64,000 bases of DNA from Sporobolomyces roseus (lineage: Eukaryota; Basidiomycota; Microbotryomycetes; Sporidiobolales; Sporidiobolaceae): contig JADILM010000006.1 of the NCBI GenBank assembly GCA_016617785.1, positions 1,240,001 to 1,304,000 of the forward strand, in the 5' to 3' direction. Position numbers and translations under genes: made by a program. Below, one piece after another: positions 53,923 through 64,000 of this stretch (within the stretch, counting starts at the first letter, position 1; each line of letters starts with the position of its first letter). The notes beneath the pieces were generated by a model. The model was not told where the DNA came from. It saw only the letters and a program-made list of their open reading frames with translations, and searched no databases.

Positions 53923-54316
53923 AGAGCGTGGAACAGAACAAGCCGCAAAGGACGCAGCGAGAGAGTAAACCGGAAAGAAGGTAGGAAGCACAGAGGAAGG
54001 GATCGACGGAATTGGTGTCGAATTGCACGATTTACGCTTGAACCAGATTACGATAGTTTTGTCAATTGAGATCAATCTCGAAGCTTTTCTTCTCGACTCT
54101 CGACCTCTCAAACCGCGAGGCACAACGAAAGTAGGTGTCAAAATGAAAGAAACAGACTGAGAATGCAAGAGAGAGACAGGGAATACCACAAAAAAAGGTA
54201 GGAAAGTGGCGGTAGCAAGCGAAGGGAGCAGTCCCAGACCTCAAGCAACCTGTACATACAGCTACGAGTCAGCGAAAGGTCCTACAGCAGCAGCGAGCGT
54301 AACAAAACGAACCTGT
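53923..54316. other. convergent 3' region
   Basis: 394 bases between converging stops of the HMG-box gene and the Ubl gene. No coding signal; presumed 3' UTRs. Confidence 0.4.
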
Positions 54317-57300
54317 CTAGAACTCGAGTAGGTTGAAACCGGCCTTCTCCAGTTTAATCATCGTCGCGCGACCCGTATCCTGATGACGATCGTCAAATGG
54401 CCAAGTTGCGAGGTGAAAGCGGGTGATGGTGAGTCGCGGAAGGGCGAGGAAGGTGGGGATAGTTGAAGCGATTTGGTTCGTGTTGTAGTCGAGAAGGCGC
54501 TCGCTTCGCTGACGATGTTCGGAAGAAGCGGGTGCATCTGGGAAGACCTGATGAGACATTCGAATGTTGGGAATAGGGCAGGCGGCTTTGAATAGTTGAC
54601 CACCGCATTGGAATTCCACCGATTCAGACTCGGTTTCCTCTTCTTCTTCTCCTCCCTCTTTCTCAACAGGTAAATCAATCCATTCTCCTTCGCAGGGTCC
54701 GGTGAGTAGGTATTGATTTGAACCTTGATAACCGGCTTTGGCGCGTGACTTGTGGTACTTGACGTAAAGTTGATTGACTGGAATGACCATCTTGTCTAGA
54801 GCGATAAAACGATTTCCGTTGGTCCAGTAGGTAATCGACGCCTTCGTACAGCTCAACGGAGAAGCGGGACGAATGAATCCTCCGTCGCCGATCGTACCAT
54901 CGTCTGCAACCGGGAATGCGAGTTGAATAAGGAGCTTGTTCATCGCTTGAAAATGGCGCCAACGATATCGATCTGAAGGACGAGGAACGTAGTCGTCGGA
55001 GAGGTCGACGATGAAGCCGAGGTCGAGGCTTGCGAGGCCTCCTCCACTTGTGGCAGCGTCGAGTCTTTGCTGAATTGGAGCGGGGAGGACGGGAGCAGAT
55101 GGGTCGAGCAGAATGCCGACCGCAGAGAAGGTGTCGAGGTGATCAGGAAGGGACGATGGATCGAGTTCGTGAAGTTCGAGAACTTGATGAGCGAAGTACA
55201 CGGGGAAGATGGAGAATTGAGAGGGTTCCGATATCAACTTGAATCCGCGTGCTTCTCGTCGAATGTTCTCGCGGACTCGAAGGATCTTCCTGGTTGACTT
55301 TCCAGCTCGAATAACTTCATCCCTTTCGTTCAACTTCAAATAACTCATTTCTTCTCCCAATTCCTTGATCTCGCATGCATGTTTCGCTCGGTTGTCGACA
55401 TCATAAACTCCTTCGATGAAGTATGGATCTTCGTCACAGAAGTGACATCGTACCGAGAAGGCTTCACGATTGAGGGTCGCCGTACGTGATCCAGCATGAG
55501 CTCGAATTCGGGTTGGATCGACGAGAAGGTCGAGCAGAGAATCTGAAGAGATAGAGAGAGTGTTGTTGCGGGAGGATGGATCGTTGGATAGGCGAGGAGG
55601 AAGAGGACGGGCGAGCATTCTGGTAGAGATCTTGACAGCGAATTCTTCGAGTCTTGCCCACGCCTCGTAATCATCCTCCGAAGGGTGGAAGAATCGAGTA
55701 TTCGGAATACGAGTCTTCGGAGTACGGCGGACGACTCGACTCGCAAGAGCTGCGAAGTACAAGTGCTTGTTCTCCGCGAGATTCGTGATCCAAGCCGTCC
55801 ATTCCGTTGAGCCGACTGGAGAATCGATAGGTGCAGGTACGGACTTGCGATAGCCTCGGCGAGTCTCGAGCTGATGACGGGCGACAAGTCTGGTGACCTG
55901 CTCTCCTCGAAGGCTTGAAAGAGCGACTCCTTGTGCACGTTCAGAGCCGAAGACATCTCTGCGAAAGGTTGAAAAGCAAGATCAGCTAAATCTCTCAAAA
56001 TGAGGCGATAGAAAGGAGCTCACTTGATCTCACGAAGAACGGGAGCTAGCCTTTCCGCCATCTTCATCTCTTCCTCTTCTGATGCGCCTTGAAGCGATTC
56101 CAGAATTGCTTGAGGATCGACCTCGCTAACCTCTTCGATTCCTCCTTCATTCTCTCCTCCAGCTTCCTTTCCTCGTGATCTCGCACCGTAAACTGCTTTT
56201 GTGTGTTGTAAGTAAGCTGCCTTGGCGTTGACCAGTGCAGCGTTGATGCCGAGAGAATCGGCTTGAGTTTCTACGAGTTGGCGAAGCTCGACGAGACTAT
56301 CCTCCGAGTTGACTGGACGATGGATCGCGACAAGCTCCTCGAGTAGGAGAGCTTTACATTCCGAAATTGCGATGATGGTCGAGAGTTGTTGTTCAAAGGT
56401 AGGGTCGTACTTGAGAACTCCTGGGTGAATAAGTGGAACGACGAGACGGAAGTGGGGCAGTTGGGCGAAAGCCGGAGTTTCGGGTGCGATGGGAACGACG
56501 ACGATACGACCAACATCGTTGAGTATGAAGTCTGTACTAGCTTGATCACGCCAGCGTCCAAGTTTGAGATCGAGGTCGAACAACTTCTTGACACCGTTGT
56601 TCTCACCTTTGACGAAGAGACTGAGCTGACTAACAGTGGCCGAAGGCTTGAAGATAGTGTTGATGCCGAGTTCGAGAAACAGTCCTGAGAGCTACAGGAT
56701 GAATAGTAATCAGCGTTATTTTCGCAATTTTCGAAGACATAGAAAAGCGGTCTGACTTTTGCCGAGTAGATTCGCAAGACTGGTGCCGGGACTGAGAAGA
56801 TCCACCTGATCAGGCAGATAATCGCGAGGACGAGAGGAGTGTGGTCTCGATCGATTGGCCAGAGATCGACGAATGCGAAGAGGTAATTTCGAACGAAACC
56901 GATGTTCGGCTCGAGAGGAGGGTTTCGGATCCTAGGTTCGTTTCGGAGGAAGGCGTAGAATTGACGCCAGCTGGCAGCAGCTTGCCCAGCTCGAGAACCG
57001 TGAAAGTTGAGTTGTTGGACTGCATCGGAAAACAGTGCTTCCTCGGTGACGTCTTTGAGAATCGATAGACTCCTCGGTACTCCGTCGATCGCCAGCTTTC
57101 GAGCTGAAGCATTGAATATTGCTTCGTTCTTGGCGTGTTGACCGGGTTCGACGTACTTTGGGTTCAAGAGTTTCCAGAGACCGAGGTTGTGGTTGAACGT
57201 CTTCTCCGTAGTCTTCAGATCCTTCTTGTGCCAAGCTTCGATGTCTTCAGGCGTTGCACGAGATTCGAGGGAGAGTGGGGAACGTGGTGTGCGACGAATG

Positions 57301-59971
57301 ATGTTTGGGAGAGGACGAGGTGGAGTAGCGGAAGTCCAGAGGCTACGCTGAGCTGCAGCGAACGAGCTCATCCGTGCTTGGACCTGAGCAGCCTCTGGTG
57401 AAGGTCGATAGGATGGAGCAGCTCCTCCGAGAGCCGAATTCAGTCGAGCGAACGGAATCATCGAAATCAACAAAGATTCGCCGTGTTGGAGGAGTAGGTT
57501 TGCGCGAAAGACGAGTTTCAAGGCGTAGCGAGGAGAAGTTTCGGTGAGGGCGGAAGGGGAGAATCGGACAGAGTAGAAACGGAGTTGATGGTAAAGTTTG
57601 TTGACACGAAGGAAGGCAGAAAATCGGGTGAAGGCTTCTTTCTCCCTGTCTTGCTTGGCACGACCGGCCGCGGAGAGGAGCATTGAGTAACCGAAGTATT
57701 TGATCGAAAGGGAGTCGTCGTCTGAAAGGGATTCGAGTTGGCTGAGGACGAGGAGAATCCAAGGGAGCTCGGCGGGTCGCTCTTTGCGGAAGTGGTTGAG
57801 GTGACTGACAGCCTCCGACTTGGTCATAACGATCTCCCTCAAGTAGTGTTGAGCCGTCGCCGTTACCTCTTGACGGTCCAAGCTTTCTTCAACCTTCTTC
57901 CCCTTCCCCATTCCCTTCCCCTTCTTCGTCTCGACTTCGTTCACCCAAGGAAGCAGTAAATCTCCATCTTCCACCACGTCCAACCATCCATCTTGAACTC
58001 CCATACTGCCAACGTACGTCAACGGTGCTCTCGCCAGCTTCAGAAGACCTCGAGCAACTTTTCTGCCTCGATTGTCGCTGAGAAGGGAATTGAGAGGCGA
58101 TCCCTCTTTGAGATCAAGAGGTTGGCGACCAAAGGACTTGAGGCTGGATTCGGAGATCATATCGAGTTGTTCGAGGGGAGGAATTGGTGGATCTTGTCGT
58201 GCGAGTTCTTCGACCAAGTTCGAGAAGGACTTCTGAGCCTTGATCAATCGACTACCTTCGAGCTTCATAAAGTCCAGTCCAGCATGTAAAGCCTGTTCCC
58301 TCCGTGACGATTCTGCTCCGCCAGATTGACCATCGTTGCTGACCTCGTCTCCATCTCCTCGTTGATCTTCCTCCTCCTCAGCTCCACTTCTATTCCCTTC
58401 AAGGTCCATCGCATCTCCCCCTTCTTCTCCAACACTGTCAGATCTTTGCGCTTGAACAACGCGAGGACCATTGGAGGAGTTCCTATCCGAGTGTTCGGTA
58501 TCCGTTTCCGAAGCGGAGACGTCGCTATTCGTGCGTCTCCTGTTCGGTTCGGCACCTCCGGCGAAGAGCATGACGAGCTGTATAGTTGAACCGGCGGTGA
58601 TCGAGTGCTGAACGAGGAGATCTGCGGGTTGAAGGTGCTTGTTGCGGAAGAGTAACATCTGAGCCGTGCAAGGGAGACCTTCCTCCATCTCGAGCATCCT
58701 CCTAACGTCGTGAGCAGTGGTGGACGAGTCAACAACGACCTCAAGCTAGGAAAAAGATACAGCAGCACGCTTAGCGCACAATGAAAGATTGAGAAAGTCC
58801 AGAAAACGACTCACGTTCCTACCCATCAAAGTCTGAACGGAGATGCTATACTCTCCGAGGACATTGTCGAGACTTGAGGTAGTGACACACGGTTCATGAT
58901 CGGTTGAATCGATTGTCTGTCGAGGAGGAGAGAGAAGAGGGAGGGGAGATTCGCCGACGAAAACGACCTTGAGCTAAAAAGGGACCCGCGTCAGTTCGAT
59001 CGATCCGTCTCGTTGAGGATATATACACGAACCAGATCGTCGTAGTAGCATTCGTTGAGGAGCTTTCGAAGACTTTCGAGGAGAAGCGAATTGACCGAGA
59101 TCTGTTGCGAGCATGACCAACGATCAATCCCAACGTTCGCGAGCTAGACTAGACGTGGACTTACACGACGGTAGATTGTAGATGCTAGCTTTGTACGATA
59201 CACGCACGACGCCAGAACAGATCGTTGTTGATAGCAGAGATCGAATAACAAGGATAATTCGAAAGTCTCGCTTTCAATTCGAATCGTCGAGTGGTTGAGG
59301 AGAGTTGCGTTCGAGAGAATACGTGCGTCAAGACGTCGATTCCAGCGGAGTTTTCGGCATGCAAGCTGGAATGAGAGAGATTGAAAGAGGTTAACTCGAG
59401 CAATGCACCAGAATCGAATACAAGACTCACTCGATAAGCGAACTTGTTTTGAATACGATATATCTCTTTGCTTTGAAACCTTCGTTTACTCTTGTATCCT
59501 AGAGCGATACCACCTAACTTGCAAGGACCTTGAAAGCGATCTAAAGATCGTAACCGAAGAGTGCGTCAGCCAAACGAGAACTCGAAGGTGGAGTCAAGAG
59601 AGGACTTGCAGTTGAGAGAGAGAGCATAGTAGGACTTCTGAGCCATTCTAGGCGCGCACAGCGAACCTATGAAAGGAAGCAAGGGAAAGAGCGAATCAGT
59701 TTTCCTGTTCTGCGCCATCAGTGAAGAGGTGTGTAGATCCAGCTAGTGTGACAGGGCAGAGGATATCTAGGGGCATATAAGAACGCATGAGACTACTCAC
59801 CTCGTACGGAAATTGAGGTATGCTGGTACTGGACGAGGATAGAAATCCAAGTTTCCCAAAATGTTGGACTTGAGCTAACCCTTTCCCTCGGTTCATATCT
59901 AACGAACTCTGGTTTGACGAGCAAAGTCTATGCTCTCCCGAATTCGAGTCCTCCGCTGTCTCGAACGCCAA
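54317..59971 (-). CDS. very large protein with internal ubiquitin-like domain (unknown)
   Basis: About 1,700 residues from at least nine exons. The C-terminal part is firm: exons end LLEF at 54317, and large frames 54317-56030, 56040-56700 and 56756-58740 join in phase (for example IYSAK to LSGLFLELGINTIF, and VLREI-K to DVFGSERAQGVAL). Near 58560-58860 it contains a ubiquitin-like domain: ISVQTLMGRN, LEVVVDSSTTAHDVRRML, EGLPCTAQMLLFRNKHLQPA, STIQLVMLFAGG. This is the beta-grasp order, and it ends in Gly-Gly (58554-58559). An acidic, Ser-rich linker, long helical regions and a segment with a CHFCDEDP motif follow. N-terminal exons (YKSKRRFQSKEIYRIQNKFA; ISVNSLLLESLRKLLNECYY) continue in frame to about 59520. 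A weakly supported path leads to an ATG at 59971. I recognise no enzyme family. Part of an E3 or proteasome adaptor is a guess only. Confidence 0.65.
58554..58860 (-). other. ubiquitin-like domain ending in Gly-Gly
   Basis: Sub-feature of the large gene. Strand 1 is ISVQTLMGRN; after an intron come LEVVVDSSTTAHDVRRML, the Leu-rich helix and LLFRNKHLQ (cf. LIFAGKQLE in ubiquitin), then TIQLVMLFAGG. The spacing fits a 70-75 residue Ubl fold. Gly-Gly is followed by AEPNRRR, so cleavage after it would release a ubiquitin-like tail end. Confidence 0.75.
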
Positions 59972-60648
59972 CGTCGGCTTCGCTCAACATAAAACTCCGA
60001 AATCAATCCAGCGCAACACCTTATGACCCTCGTTCGAAGTCACTTCTTGCCGTGCTGAACCTCGTCTACTCCCTAATCCCGCTGCTTCCCTCGTCGATCC
60101 GAACGATGTCCCAAGAACCTCATTTCCCGTTCCGCTTCGGCCATTTATGAACAAAGTATTTCGTTCCCAACTTCCGCTGCAGCTTTAGATTGGAGGGGGA
60201 AAGCCAGTAGCTTTCGAGATTACTGCCTGGTTAAGTATGGTCCGTCTGGGTACAAGATCGATTGGCTTGGAAGTTGGACTGGGAAGTTTTGGGACGAATA
60301 CAGCGACGAAAGGAACGACTGTTCAGCGGCGAGCGAGTTTGACAGTGTAAGCGGAGGTAGTTGAGCCTAGGTCGAGGGCGTCGGTTGGCTGTTGTAGTGA
60401 TGTGAAGAAGCCGAAGGAGCAGAATCTCAGCATACAACGAGCAAACTTGCAATTCTCGAAGCGTTTTCGTCGCAAAACGAAAACCAGCCTTCTTAGCGCT
60501 ACCGATCGAAATTCAGTACGATAGCTAGCGTCGAGGCGTATACTGCGGGAATATTGAATATGCTTTATTACAAAAAGTCATTTTATATTTGACTAGAAAC
60601 TAAATTTGAAACGGTATCGACGCCGCACGTCGAAACTTCGTGATCGTG
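59972..60648. other. intergenic between Ubl gene and NTF2
   Basis: About 680 bases. Open frames on both strands (59914-60150 +; 60231-60452 -) lack coding features. An AT-rich patch (60545-60610), unusual for the window, lies at the NTF2 3' end. Confidence 0.35.
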
Positions 60649-61424
60649 TCAGGCGCCATACACGAGCCTAAAGACGTCGTTGAAGCTAGAGTAATTTGCG
60701 AATCAGCTAGAGAACCCAGGAACGAAGGGAAGTCAAGACTCACACATAGTATCCTCCTGAACCCTCGGGAATAAGGTGGAACGTTTGCGAGAAGTTGAGA
60801 GCGTTGGATTCAGATCCGGTCTAAGGAATGGAACTCTCATCAGCTCGCAATGAAGGGAGATGAGGAGAGATACGACACCGTACGAGAAGTTGACCAGTAA
60901 CGAGAACGATCATTGAAGCTTTGTCAGTCGCGGCGGGTTGAGCATCCATGGTGGCGACGTTGTGCTTGATTGACTCGAAGGGAAGAGTCTATGGAATGAA
61001 CGAGAATCAGTGAAGGAAGCCTAAGAATACGAAAGAAAATCGGAAATTACGGAGAGTTTCTCAACGATCGAAGTGGCTCCTTGGAATTGTTGACCCTCGA
61101 ATGAAAGCATCGAGTGATCCCGCTGCACATCACAGACGAGGGTGAGCGAGAGTCGAGAGGAGGGTCAAGGGAGAGAGAGAGAAAGACAAGCTAACGTAGA
61201 GAGGAGCGAGACCTTTTCGATCAGAGTCGAATTGGTTGTAGTAGAATTGAGTGAATTGTTGTGCGATCGCGTTGATATCAGCCTGTAGTTGCACACGAGT
61301 GGAGAGGGGGGTTAGGTCAGTGATCAAACAAAAAGAGTGTCAAAGGTGAGGGGGAGGCACAAGAGCGACGAGGATACAGGCGCGGATCTCGTAGCTACAG
61401 AGAGGGTTAGTATGAGCTCACCAT
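60649..61424 (-). CDS. NTF2: Nuclear transport factor 2
   Basis: Carries Ran-GDP into the nucleus. Six exons give about 120 residues. The first coding exon holds only the ATG (61422-61424). After a 139-base intron comes ADINAIAQQFTQFYYNQFDS, then RDHSMLSFEGQQFQGA, TLPFESIKHNVATMDAQPA, MIVLVTGQLL, TGSESNALNFSQTFHLIPEG and the end VFNDVFRLVYGA. These match NTF2 over its full length, including the aromatic Ran-binding pocket stretch and the FNDVFRL end. One donor near 60896 is ambiguous by a codon or two (QLLV versus QLL). The gene shares a 120-base promoter with CCT4. Very secure. Confidence 0.95.
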
Positions 61425-61544
61425 TGTATATAGATCTGCCTCGAAGTGATTCTGTGAGATAGAAGAGGAAGGGTAACCTCCAAAATCCGCCAACGACGAA
61501 ATCGACTTTCTCATTCTCCCACTTCAACGCTAGTCATTTCAAGT
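61425..61544. promoter_or_regulatory. bidirectional promoter NTF2 / CCT4
   Basis: 120 bases between the start codons of two divergent housekeeping genes. Transcription start sites must overlap or lie close together. It contains no obvious TATA box. Confidence 0.5.
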
Positions 61545-63657
61545 ATGGTACCAGCAGCAGGATTAGCAGCACCAGCAGCCTCAACAGGTCCAGGTCCTTC
61601 AAACAAGCGTGCTTTCCAAGTTAGTCCTCATCTCTCTCTCTCCCTCAATCTCATCTCGAATTACTTTCTCATCTCCCCTTCGCTGCGACGTGTTGTAGAA
61701 CAATGAAAAGTCAACAGAAGTACGACTCAGTAACATGACAGCAGCGAAAGGTACAGTTCATCTTTCTTCTCCATCCTCCTCGAGTATCCGCTAACTCCCT
61801 TTCTTCCCTTTCAAAAACCCCTCTATACAGCTGTCGCCGATGCTGTCAGGACTTCATTGGGTCCTCGTGGAATGGACAAGATGATTCAAACCGCTCAAGG
61901 TGAAGTGGTCATCACGAATGACGGTGCAACTATCCTCAAACACATGTCTGTCATGCATCCCGCTGCTCGAATGGTCAGTCCTCTATCCTTCGACTACTCA
62001 CACACCTCTCAGCTGACGAAGAAGTGTGTCAATAGCTCGTCGACTTGTCTGCAGCTCAAGATATTGAAGCGGGAGATGGAACTACTTCAGTCGTAGTCCT
62101 CGCAGGAGCTTTACTCGGAGCAGCGGAGAAGTTGTTGGGAAAAGGAATTCACCCTACGATCATCGCTGAGAGCTTCACGAAAGCTGCTCACAAGATTGTC
62201 GAGTATTTGGAGGAGATGTCAACTCCCGTCGATTTGTCCGATAGGGATAACTTACTGAGAGCCGCTACGACTAGTTTGTCTTCCAAGGTATGTGAAAGAT
62301 CTCGAGCGACCTCTATGTTGAAGAGACTGACGGCTCTCGGTTTCTCTTCCCATAGATCGTCTCGCAATACTCTTCCATCCTCTCCCCCATCGCCGTCGAC
62401 TCTGTTCTCCGCCTCGTCACTCCCCAATCTACCAACGTCGATCTCCGCGACATCCGACTCGTCAAGAAAGTAGGTGGAACGATCGATGATACTGAATTGA
62501 TGGATGGTGTATTGCTTCATCAAAACGCCATCACTTCGGCAGGTGGACCTACCAGGATCGAGAAGGCAAAGATTGGCATCATTCAATTCCAACTCTCACC
62601 TCCCAAACCTGATGTACGTTCTGGACTTTTCGAATCTTTGAATTTCCGTCACTGATTTCGAGGAGTCCAACTTGTACAGATGGACAACCAGATTGTCGTC
62701 AACGATTACCGTCAAATGGACAAGATTTTGAAAGAAGAACGACTCTACATCCTCAATTTGTGCAAAGCGATAAAGAAATCGGGTTGCAACGTCCTCCTCA
62801 TTCAAAAATCGATTCTCCGAGACGCAACGAACGAACTCTCCTTGGCCTACCTCCAAAAATTAAAGATTATGGCGATCAAAGATGTCGAACGAGACGAAAT
62901 CGACTTCCTCGCTCGATCGTTTGGATGTAAACCCATCTCGGATGTCGAACAAATGACGAGTGATAAGTTGGGTGAAGCGGATCTTGTTGAGGAGACGAGT
63001 AAGAATGGAGCGAAATACGTCAAGGTTTCGGGAGTCAAGAACCCGAGTGGAAAGACGGTCAGTGTGCTTTGTACGGGAAACAATGCGTTGGTGTTGGAGG
63101 AATCCGAGAGGAGTTTACACGATGCCCTTTGCGTTGTCAGATGTCTCGTCAAGAAGCGGTACGTATTCGCTCTCTCCTCACTGACTTGTTGGACCTTTAC
63201 TGACTCCTCTCGTTTGTTGTTGTCGATAGTTTCTTGATCGCTGGAGGAGGAGCACCCGAAATTCACGTCTCACGACTCTTGGCTCAACACGCTCAAACCC
63301 TCAAAGGAATGGAATCCTACTGTTTCGCTGCGTTCGCAGAGGCACTCGAAGTAATCCCTACGACTTTGGCCGAGAACGCCGGATTGAACCCAATCACGAT
63401 GGTGACGGAATTGAGGAATCGACATGCGAATGGAGAGAGGAGTGCTGGTATCAACGTCAGGAAGGGTGTGATCAGTAACATCTTGGAGGAAAATGTGCTT
63501 CAACCGCTGTTGGTCAGTACAAGTGCGATCGAATTGGCGACGGAAACTGTCGGTCTCTTGTTGAGGATTGGTGAGTTCTCCCTTTGCCCTTACTGCTGAG
63601 ACCGATGCTGACGCCCTTTGGACGGTCTCTGTAGACGATTACAACCCTACAAGGTGA
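61545..63657 (+). CDS. CCT4: T-complex protein 1 subunit delta (CCT4)
   Basis: One of eight subunits of the cytosolic chaperonin TRiC/CCT, which folds actin and tubulin. Nine exons or so give about 535 residues, starting [20 protein letters not shown]. The ATP-binding motifs are present: [51 protein letters not shown] with the catalytic Asp of GDGTT. The delta-type apical region reads [20 protein letters not shown] and [16 protein letters not shown]. The equatorial end has [18 protein letters not shown] and [18 protein letters not shown], then DDYNPTR. The sequence [13 protein letters not shown] is typical of delta subunits and excludes the other CCT paralogues. Secure. Confidence 0.96.
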
Positions 63658-64000
63658 TTTGCGAACGAGTCATCTTAGCTCATTCACGTTTTGAAGCTAA
63701 TGCCTCGTCATCGCCAACTCACAGGTAAATCATTCTCGTTCGTTCATCGATCGGCGAGTGAAGTATTAGGAGGTTTGAAGTGTACACGCATCGTTCGTTT
63801 TGACTAGAGTGCAACAAATCGCAAAATGTGTTCAATAAGAATCGGAAAAGGCGTTTTGATTGAGACGCAGATGTCGCTTTAACTTTTCGTTTCTCACGTT
63901 CTATCAATGTCGCTCTCGCTCGATTGACAAGGCTCGCCGAGAATGCAATCGAAAGTTGCGAAAATGGACACCTGTCAAATCCTAAATCATGAGGGAGCGA
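63658..64000. other. 3' flank of CCT4 to window end
   Basis: About 340 bases with no confident coding feature. The minus-strand open frame 63719-63907 has no recognisable content. Confidence 0.35.

Overview
This window is nuclear DNA from a fungus, almost certainly a basidiomycete. Nearly every gene is cut by many short introns (mostly 50-90 bases, GT-AG, usually with a CTGAC/CTGAT-like branch site 20-40 bases before the acceptor). Genes lie close together on both strands, often in divergent pairs 110-500 bases apart. The recognisable proteins are all fungal housekeeping proteins. The intron density excludes Saccharomycotina and is unlike intron-poor smuts. A Pucciniomycotina or Tremellomycete-like yeast is my best guess, not something the sequence proves. 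Because of the introns, I rebuilt each gene by joining reading frames at splice sites. Gene ends are usually firm; some 5' ends are not.

Layout: a MYND zinc-finger protein (216-1232, +); a Rud3/GMAP-210-type golgin with a GRAB domain (1478-6432, -), divergent from an unknown conserved-looking protein (6547-7664, +); the spliceosome core protein PRP8 (8052-17041, +); about 1.7 kb without a confident gene; an intron-containing tRNA-Tyr (18761-18846, -); a multi-exon seven-helix membrane protein gene with an in-frame stop (18837-20404, -); phosphatidylinositol synthase PIS1 (20960-21926, -), divergent from the polyadenylation factor PFS2 (22181-24541, +); two unknown proteins (25078-26221 and 26497-27953, +); ribosomal stalk protein P1 (28398-29005, -); the PP2A B56 subunit RTS1 (29823-32932, -), divergent from SEC66 (33292-34475, +).

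Then follow a large secreted protein with a mucin-like stalk and an apple-like Cys domain (35115-39517, +); the inner nuclear membrane protein HEH1/SRC1/MAN1 (39785-43193, -), divergent from a GFA-type zinc protein (43708-44400, +); a small secretory-pathway protein (44819-45486, -); GPI1/PIG-Q (45891-48410, -); a spliced 53-residue membrane-protein candidate (48475-48700, -), divergent from COX19 (48822-49345, +); a flavin monooxygenase (49810-52133, +); an HMG-box protein (52576-53922, +); a very large unknown protein with an internal ubiquitin-like domain (54317-about 59971, -); and NTF2 (60649-61424, -), divergent from the chaperonin subunit CCT4 (61545-63657, +).

There is no functional cluster, no transposon, no CRISPR array and no viral gene. 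The genes serve the secretory pathway (RUD3, SEC66, GPI1, PIS1), RNA processing (PRP8, PFS2), nuclear envelope and transport (HEH1, NTF2), folding and translation (CCT4, P1, tRNA) and signalling (RTS1). The most unusual items are two complete introns placed back to back behind a 10-base exon in PRP8, a GC-AG intron in PFS2, a last exon of P1 that carries only the stalk tail, the Ubl giant, the secreted mucin-like protein with an amphipathic-helix insert, and the TAG-interrupted receptor-like gene whose frame runs into the tRNA.
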